From Flavobacteriaceae bacterium (GTDB lineage: Bacteria; Bacteroidota; Bacteroidia; Flavobacteriales; Flavobacteriaceae): a DNA stretch of 10,841 nucleotides. Position numbers and translations under genes: made by a program. Location: contig JALZVC010000149.1 of NCBI GenBank assembly GCA_023301205.1, forward strand, positions 1 to 10,841, read 5' to 3'. The notes beneath the pieces are model-generated. The model ran no database searches and was not told the DNA's origin. It worked only from the letters and a program-made list of their open reading frames with translations. Shown here one piece after another: positions 7,230 to 10,841 of the stretch; position 1 is the first letter of the stretch, and each line of letters opens with the position of its first letter.

Positions 7230-7237
7230 CAAAGATA
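7230..7237 (-). promoter_or_regulatory. Possible -7 box of ssb
   Basis: Read on the minus strand the sequence is TATCTTTG, an exact TAnnTTTG, placed about 20 nt before the ssb ATG. No clear TTG lies at -33, where the mutY stop region is. It could allow ssb to be expressed independently of mutY, as expected for an abundant protein. Confidence 0.45.
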
Positions 7238-7262
7238 CAACACCCCTACTAGTCTCGATACA

Positions 7263-8333
7263 TTATACCATCTTAAATGGAGGAAACTTATCAATAAAAT
7301 TACTGATTAAAACAGGCACGGGGCTGTTTTTTATTTCTGAAATGGGAAACATTCCATCTATCTCATCCTTTAAAAGCACAATCCAAAATCGCGTATGTAA
7401 GTGTTGATGTGATAATTTATGAATCACCGCTATTTCATTATAAACAGAAACACTGTCTATAGACCAATGTTTGGTAATACTTCGGAAATTTTCTTCGTTC
7501 AACAATTGCGCTTCATTAACACTATGCTCCGTCTCTACTAATGGAAATTGATATAAATTTTGCCAGATTCCTTTACCTTCTCTTTGTTCAAGTATAGTCC
7601 GTTTAGTTTCGGTTAAGGGCACTAAAAAATTAAAATAACGAGCTCTTACTTTTGCTTTTTTCAACTTAACGGGTAGTACAGGTACTTTATTATTTCCGAA
7701 GGCAACGCAGCTAGCATTGAACACACAACTACTGCAGTCTGGCGATGCAGGCGTACAATGCCTAGCCCCAAACTCCATTAATGCTTGATTGTGGTTACCT
7801 GGCTGGTGGGGGTCTAACAATTTTTGCGCGAGTAACTTAAACTCTTTGATTCCAGGCGTGGTGTTTATAGCTGTTTCAATCCCAAAATACCTAGACAAAA
7901 CCCGATATACATTTCCATCCACGACTGCAGTTGGTTCGTTAAAACAAATAGACGCGATAGCACTTGCCGTATAATCGCCCACGCCTTTGAGTTTTAATAT
8001 TTCAGAAAAAGTAGAAGGAAAAACACCATCAAGCTCATCGACTACATACTTGGCTGCGGTGTGCAAATTGCGAGCCCGAGAGTAATAGCCTAAGCCTTGC
8101 CATAATTTTAAAACTGTTTCTTCATCTGCTTTAGCAAGATCTTGTATCGTGGGGAAAGCCGCTGTAAAAGCAAAATAATATGGGGTTCCTTGTGCAACCC
8201 GAGTTTGTTGTAGAATAATTTCTGAAAGCCAAATATAATACGGATTAGATATACCACGCCACGGTAAATCACGTTTGTTTTGTAAGTACCATGCAATGAG
8301 TGTTTTAGAGAATTGTTTATTTATTTTTGGCAT
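7263..8333 (-). CDS. mutY: Adenine DNA glycosylase MutY (A/G mismatch repair)
   Basis: The 356-residue enzyme removes adenine mispaired with 8-oxoguanine, the second line of the GO system. The N-terminal HhH-GPD domain shows the catalytic Glu38 in LSEIILQQTRV, the WQGLGYYSRARNL block (78-90), the helix-hairpin-helix LKGVGDYTASAIAS (115-128) and the catalytic Asp139 in AVVDGNVYRVLSR. The [4Fe-4S] cluster ligands are Cys193, Cys200, Cys203 and Cys209, with the exact C-x6-C-x2-C-x5-C spacing of MutY. Residues about 228-350 are the NUDIX-like domain that reads 8-oxoG, with LSH at 307-309 in place of the FSH loop. Length and motifs are complete. It is first in the minus-strand group mutY-ssb-gldE-gldD, an order conserved in Flavobacteriaceae, and is divergent from the HU-like gene. 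Confidence 0.96.
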   Translation of the reverse strand: MPKINKQFSKTLIAWYLQNKRDLPWRGISNPYYIWLSEIILQQTRVAQGTPYYFAFTAAFPTIQDLAKADEETVLKLWQGLGYYSRARNLHTAAKYVVDELDGVFPSTFSEILKLKGVGDYTASAIASICFNEPTAVVDGNVYRVLSRYFGIETAINTTPGIKEFKLLAQKLLDPHQPGNHNQALMEFGARHCTPASPDCSSCVFNASCVAFGNNKVPVLPVKLKKAKVRARYFNFLVPLTETKRTILEQREGKGIWQNLYQFPLVETEHSVNEAQLLNEENFRSITKHWSIDSVSVYNEIAVIHKLSHQHLHTRFWIVLLKDEIDGMFPISEIKNSPVPVLISNFIDKFPPFKMV

Positions 8334-8380
8334 ACCGCTAAAATAGCTTTTATGTAATTAAATTTTAATGTTTTAGCTAG

Positions 8381-8411
8381 TTAGTATTTCATACTAAAAA
8401 TGTTATATTTG
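8381..8411 (+). promoter_or_regulatory. Promoter of the HU-like gene
   Basis: TATATTTG at 8404-8411 is an exact match to the TAnnTTTG -7 box. TTAG at 8381-8384 sits 19 bp upstream as a one-mismatch -33 element (TTTG). The start point would be near 8418, leaving an A-rich leader of about 45 nt without a Shine-Dalgarno sequence. It lies in the 129-bp region between the divergent mutY and HU-like genes; I see no matching box for mutY. Confidence 0.65.
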
Positions 8412-8462
8412 CACTCTTGAAAAAGAAAAAATAATTTTTTAAAACTATAATAAACAAACATA

Positions 8463-8753
8463 ATGACGAAAGCAGATATCGTAGCAAAAATATCCGAAAA
8501 ACTAGGAATGGAAAAAGGTGATGTTCAAGCTACTGTTGAAACATTTATGGCCGAAGTAAAAACTTCATTAGAAGGTGGCGATAACGTATACCTTAGAGGT
8601 TTTGGAAGTTTCATCATAAAAACACGTGCTGAGAAAACGGGAAGAAATATCTCAAAGAACACAACTATTAAAATCCCTGCACACAACATCCCCGCATTTA
8701 AACCTGCAAAAGTTTTTGTAGAAAGTGTTAAGACAAACGTAGAAGTAAAGTAA
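8463..8753 (+). CDS. HU/IHF-family nucleoid DNA-binding protein
   Basis: The 96-residue protein has the full HU fold: N-terminal helix pair (residues 3-38, MTKADIVAKISEKL onward), the turn VYLRGFGSFIIKTR (42-55), then the beta-arm with GRNISKNTTIKIPAHNIPAFKPAK (60-83). The arm proline in IPAHNIP is the residue type that inserts into DNA and bends it. Proteins with the RNISKNTTI arm form the standard Bacteroidota HU/IHF-like group, and the sequence does not show whether it acts as homodimer or heterodimer. It has a strong promoter upstream, is followed 37 nt later by the basic micro-protein gene, and ends the transcription unit at the terminator at 8872-8898. The ATG at 8463 is the only sensible start. 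Confidence 0.95.
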   Translation: MTKADIVAKISEKLGMEKGDVQATVETFMAEVKTSLEGGDNVYLRGFGSFIIKTRAEKTGRNISKNTTIKIPAHNIPAFKPAKVFVESVKTNVEVK

Positions 8754-8756
8754 TAA

Positions 8757-8774
8757 TCCGTTCGCCAAGGCGGA
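8757..8774. repeat. GC-rich palindrome-like element between HU-like gene and micro-protein
   Basis: TCCG (8757-8760) is mirrored by CGGA (8771-8774), with CGCCAAGGCG between. Removing the TTCG at 8761-8764 leaves a perfect TCCGCCAAGGCGGA palindrome. It stands out as GC-rich in an AT-rich gap and may be an altered copy of a short dispersed palindrome. As RNA it would place a weak hairpin 16 nt before the micro-protein ATG. Confidence 0.35.
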
Positions 8775-8790
8775 CACAATACACATTTAT

Positions 8791-8880
8791 ATGCCAAGCG
8801 GTAAAAAAAGAAAAAGACATAAGGTAGCGACGCACAAGCGTAAAAAAAGAAGACGCGCTAACAGACACAAGAAAAAGTAG
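8791..8880 (+). CDS. 29-aa extremely basic micro-protein, probable ribosome/RNA-associated
   Basis: The ATG-to-TAG frame opens MPSGKKRKRHKVATHK and ends RANRHKKK. Of 29 residues 10 are Lys, 7 Arg and 3 His, with no acidic residue, a profile of small ribosomal proteins such as Thx or bL36-like extensions. I recall near-identical small ORFs between HU and rng genes in other Flavobacteriia. Flavobacterium ribosomes are reported to hold an extra small protein named bL38; whether this is that protein I cannot tell. The gene lies 37 nt after the HU-like stop, probably on the same mRNA, and its stop codon is part of the terminator stem. There is no Shine-Dalgarno sequence. The coding call rests on the stringent composition and the tight fit between HU and terminator. 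Confidence 0.75.
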   Translation: MPSGKKRKRHKVATHKRKKRRRANRHKKK

Positions 8881-8898
8881 TTTTAAACTACTTTTTTT
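8872..8898 (+). terminator. Rho-independent terminator overlapping the micro-protein stop
   Basis: AAAAAGTAG (8872-8880) pairs with CTACTTTTT (8888-8896) around a TTTTAAA loop, followed by more T to 8898. The left arm is the last two lysine codons and the TAG stop of the basic micro-protein. It should end the HU-like/micro-protein transcript. Confidence 0.75.
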
Positions 8899-9004
8899 GT
8901 TTAATAGCTACTTGAACACTAGTTATTATTAATTAAAATCGTTCTTTGAAAACGAAATGCATATCATCCTAACCTGTATGGTGTGACATTTCTACGGATA
9001 TTGA

Positions 9005-9037
9005 TACAGACTAGCGCCACTAGGGTGTTAGCCTGTA
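9005..9037 (+). promoter_or_regulatory. Strong leader hairpin 1 upstream of rng
   Basis: TACAG (9005-9009) pairs with CTGTA (9033-9037), an A-C mismatch follows, then CTAGCGCC (9011-9018) pairs with GGTGTTAG (9024-9031) using two G-U pairs. The loop is ACTAG. The total is 13 pairs in an untranslated region 77 nt before the rng start. No U-run follows, so it is not a terminator. E. coli rne has a structured 5' leader through which RNase E controls its own mRNA, and this could be an analogue. Confidence 0.55.
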
Positions 9038-9067
9038 AAAAATCCTGTGAAAATTATTGTTTAATCC

Positions 9068-9099
9068 ATTCCAGAAACCCAATATTTGGGCAACGGAAT
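9068..9099 (+). promoter_or_regulatory. Leader hairpin 2 upstream of rng
   Basis: ATTCC (9068-9072) pairs with GGAAT (9095-9099), and inside it CCCAA (9078-9082) pairs with TTGGG (9086-9090) across an internal loop. It ends 14 nt before the GTG start, close enough to affect initiation. With hairpin 1 it makes the 215-nt gap 8899-9113 a structured leader, and no coding frame is evident there. I found no clean TAnnTTTG promoter in the gap. Confidence 0.5.
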
Positions 9100-9113
9100 A
9101 AAAATTAATTAAC

Positions 9114-10658
9114 GTGAACTCAGAATTATTTATTAGATCCAGTTCACAAGAAGTTGATTTTGCTCTTTTTAAAGATGGAAGACTCATCGAACTTCACAAG
9201 GAGGAAGAAGGCAACAAGTTTTCTGTGGGAGATATTTATCTCGCTAAAGTTAGAAAAACTGTTCCAGGTCTCAATGCTGCATTTGTAAATGTAGGGTATG
9301 AGAAAGATGCTTTTTTGCATTACCATGATCTTGGTCCTAAGATCGCCTCTCTATTGAAGTTTGTAAAACGTGTAAGCACAGGTAAACTTAAAGATTATTC
9401 TTTAAAGGATTTCCCATTAGAAAAAGAGATTGATAAGCACGGCGGCGTTAATGACGCTATCAAGTCTAATCAATCTATTCTGGTACAAATTGTAAAAGAA
9501 CCCATTTCTACTAAAGGACCGCGTATAAGCTCTGAGCTTTCTATCGCAGGTCGTTATATAGTTTTAGTTCCTTTTTCTGACCGTATTTCTATTTCTCAAA
9601 AAATAGAAAGCAAAGAAGAAAAAGAAAGATTAAAGCGATTAATAACGAGCATACGTCCTAAAGGATTTGGTGTTATTATACGTACTGTAGCAGATGGCAA
9701 AAAAGTAGCAGAACTGGATAAAGATTTACAGAATCTTATGGATCGCTGGAATGCGATGTGTAAAAAGCTACATGGGGCACACCACCCAAGTAAGGTGTTA
9801 AGTGAACTAGATAGAGGAGCATCCATATTAAGAGACGTGTTTAATGACTCGTTTACTAATATATGTATAGATGACGAAACCCTTTATCTGCAAATAAAAG
9901 ATTACGTGCAGAGCATTGCACCAGACAAAGAGAGTATTGTTAAACATCACGACTCTAACGTGCCTATTTTTGAAAAATATGGCGTAGATAGACAGATTAA
10001 AACTTCTTTTGGTCGTAGCGTATCAAGTACTAAAGGTACTTACTTAGTGATAGAACATACAGAAGCCATGCACGTCATTGATGTGAATAGTGGTAACCGT
10101 AGTAGTAAATCTAAAAACCAAGAAGATACAGCGCTAGAAGTTAACATTATTGCAGCTACAGAGGTTGCCAGACAATTACGTTTACGTGATATGGGTGGTA
10201 TTATTGTAGTAGATTTTATAGATATGGGTCAAGCAAAAAATCGCAAGGCACTTTTCGATCATATGCGTAATGAGATGAAAGATGATAGAGCAAAACATAA
10301 GATTTTGCCTCCTAGTAAATTTGGTTTAATCCAAATAACAAGACAACGTGTACGTCCTGAGATGAACATTAAAACTCGTGAAGACGCTCCCGGCACTGAA
10401 AGTGGCGAAATTGAAGCGCCTATCATCATAGTTGATAGAATCGCAGAAGACGTAAAACGACTCTTAGTAAACAAAGACTATAAAAAGATAACGCTTAATG
10501 CACATCCTTTTATAGCAGCCTTTTTAACCAAAGGTTTTCCATCAATGCGCCATAAATGGTTTATGGAGCATAAAAAATGGGTTAAAGTTCAACCGAGAGA
10601 TGCTTACACGTATCTGGAATACCACTTTCAAGACAAAGATGGTAACGAGATAAACTAA
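9114..10658 (+). CDS. rng: Ribonuclease E/G family endoribonuclease
   Basis: The 514-residue product is the RNase G-length form, which cuts single-stranded RNA in rRNA maturation and mRNA turnover and lacks the long scaffold tail of E. coli RNase E. An S1-type domain starts near residue 38 (GDIYLAKVRKTVPGLNAAFVNVG). The 5'-sensor/RNase H-like part follows (RISSELSIAGRYIVLVP). The DNase-I-like catalytic core contains Asp323 in VIDVNSG and Asp367 in GGIIVVDFIDM, matching the Mg-binding D303/D346 of E. coli RNase E. The Zn-link CPxCxG motif of proteobacterial enzymes is absent: that region reads RQRVRPEMNIKTRED and has no cysteine pair. As far as I recall this is normal for Bacteroidota. The start is GTG at 9114, giving the conserved MNSELFIRSS opening. 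A long structured leader precedes it and a strong terminator follows. Confidence 0.94.
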   Translation: MNSELFIRSSSQEVDFALFKDGRLIELHKEEEGNKFSVGDIYLAKVRKTVPGLNAAFVNVGYEKDAFLHYHDLGPKIASLLKFVKRVSTGKLKDYSLKDFPLEKEIDKHGGVNDAIKSNQSILVQIVKEPISTKGPRISSELSIAGRYIVLVPFSDRISISQKIESKEEKERLKRLITSIRPKGFGVIIRTVADGKKVAELDKDLQNLMDRWNAMCKKLHGAHHPSKVLSELDRGASILRDVFNDSFTNICIDDETLYLQIKDYVQSIAPDKESIVKHHDSNVPIFEKYGVDRQIKTSFGRSVSSTKGTYLVIEHTEAMHVIDVNSGNRSSKSKNQEDTALEVNIIAATEVARQLRLRDMGGIIVVDFIDMGQAKNRKALFDHMRNEMKDDRAKHKILPPSKFGLIQITRQRVRPEMNIKTREDAPGTESGEIEAPIIIVDRIAEDVKRLLVNKDYKKITLNAHPFIAAFLTKGFPSMRHKWFMEHKKWVKVQPRDAYTYLEYHFQDKDGNEIN

Positions 10659-10693
10659 ACTCATTCTTAAGCGAAAACTTTTGAATACAATTT

Positions 10694-10728
10694 AAAACCC
10701 CTTACTATTTTTAGTAAGGGGTTTTTTT
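10694..10728 (+). terminator. Strong Rho-independent terminator of rng
   Basis: AAAACCCCTTACTA (10694-10707) pairs perfectly with TAGTAAGGGGTTTT (10712-10725) across a TTTT loop, and the T run extends to 10728. With a 14-bp stem it is the best terminator in the window. Confidence 0.9.
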
Positions 10729-10841
10729 ATGCTTGAGATTTAGTTAAAACTCGGGACGTTTTGATCCACAACCTGCACTCACTGGCGTGAGCGCTTGAAA
10801 CAGGACTTGACATAGAAGAAAGATGAAAGACCGTTCGCTTC
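10729..10841. other. Unassigned tail of the window
   Basis: This 113-bp stretch is richer in G and C than the preceding genes. It contains a hairpin of GC and CTCAC (10775-10782) with GTGAG and GC (10787-10794), including one mismatch. An ATG at 10823 opens a frame (MKDRSL) that runs off the window, and a minus-strand frame is open from the edge to a TAA in the terminator. Neither is long enough to call a gene. It may be the start of the next gene's leader or of an element beyond the window. Confidence 0.4.

Noticed and set aside
6917..7252. 111-codon plus-strand frame opposite ssb
   Set aside because: It is antisense to the OB-fold coding region, has no recognisable motif, and the sense frame is certain.
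8941..8948. GTTCTTTG as a -7 promoter box for rng
   Set aside because: The TA of TAnnTTTG is replaced by GT, and the nearest upstream TTG is 26 bp away, outside the accepted spacing.
10727..10841. Minus-strand frame open from the window edge to a TAA inside the rng terminator
   Set aside because: It is only about 37 codons, has no recognised motif, and its end lies in a perfect terminator stem; chance is a sufficient explanation.
10823..10841. Possible gene start MKDRSL at the right edge
   Set aside because: Only six codons are visible, so it cannot be told apart from a random ATG.

Overview
The window looks like chromosomal DNA from a low-GC member of the Bacteroidota, most likely a marine-type Flavobacteriaceae. 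The evidence is gldD and gldE, which are gliding-motility genes confined to Bacteroidota, in the family-typical neighbourhood mutY-ssb-gldE-gldD. Promoter -7 boxes of the TAnnTTTG type and a lack of Shine-Dalgarno sequences before the start codons agree with this. I cannot name the genus from the sequence. There are no mobile elements, CRISPR arrays, rRNA genes or tRNA genes.

Layout. (1) 1-3737, plus strand: a TAnnTTTG promoter, then two exported M16-family peptidase genes in tandem. The first (447 aa) keeps the HxxEH zinc site. The second (686 aa) has lost it but keeps the R/Y substrate motif and carries an extra C-terminal domain. They probably form an active/inactive pair in the periplasm. 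Their terminator lies across the 3' end of the convergent next gene. (2) 3716-4600, minus strand: an EamA/DMT family inner-membrane transporter. (3) 4601-4812: non-coding, with a 20-bp imperfect tandem repeat and an array of ACTG-headed heptamers that runs into the gldD stop codon. (4) 4813-8333, minus strand, transcribed in the order mutY (A/G-mismatch adenine glycosylase), ssb (single-strand binding protein), gldE (CNNM/CBS/CorC membrane protein) and gldD (gliding lipoprotein). gldE and gldD overlap by ATGA. (5) 8334-8462: the divergent control region, with a good promoter for the HU-like gene. (6) 8463-8898, plus strand: an HU/IHF-like protein, a 29-codon extremely basic small protein, and a terminator that overlaps its stop codon. 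(7) 8899-10728, plus strand: a roughly 200-nt leader with two strong hairpins, then rng (RNase E/G family, GTG start) and a strong terminator. (8) 10729-10841: a short unassigned tail.

How the genes fit together: two exported M16 proteins for periplasmic proteolysis; DNA maintenance (mutY, ssb, HU-like); envelope and gliding functions (gldE, gldD); RNA processing (rng); and a probable ribosome- or RNA-associated micro-protein.

The most notable observation is in ssb. The reading frame stops at a TAA (6814-6816), yet the same frame continues for 18 clean codons and ends in DDLLF, the acidic-hydrophobic tip that recruits SSB partners. The gene is therefore either freshly truncated, read through, or mis-sequenced. 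Other points worth a second look are the structured leader of rng, the lack of the Zn-link cysteines in RNase G, and the basic micro-protein. I did not find a convincing wholly new multi-gene system.
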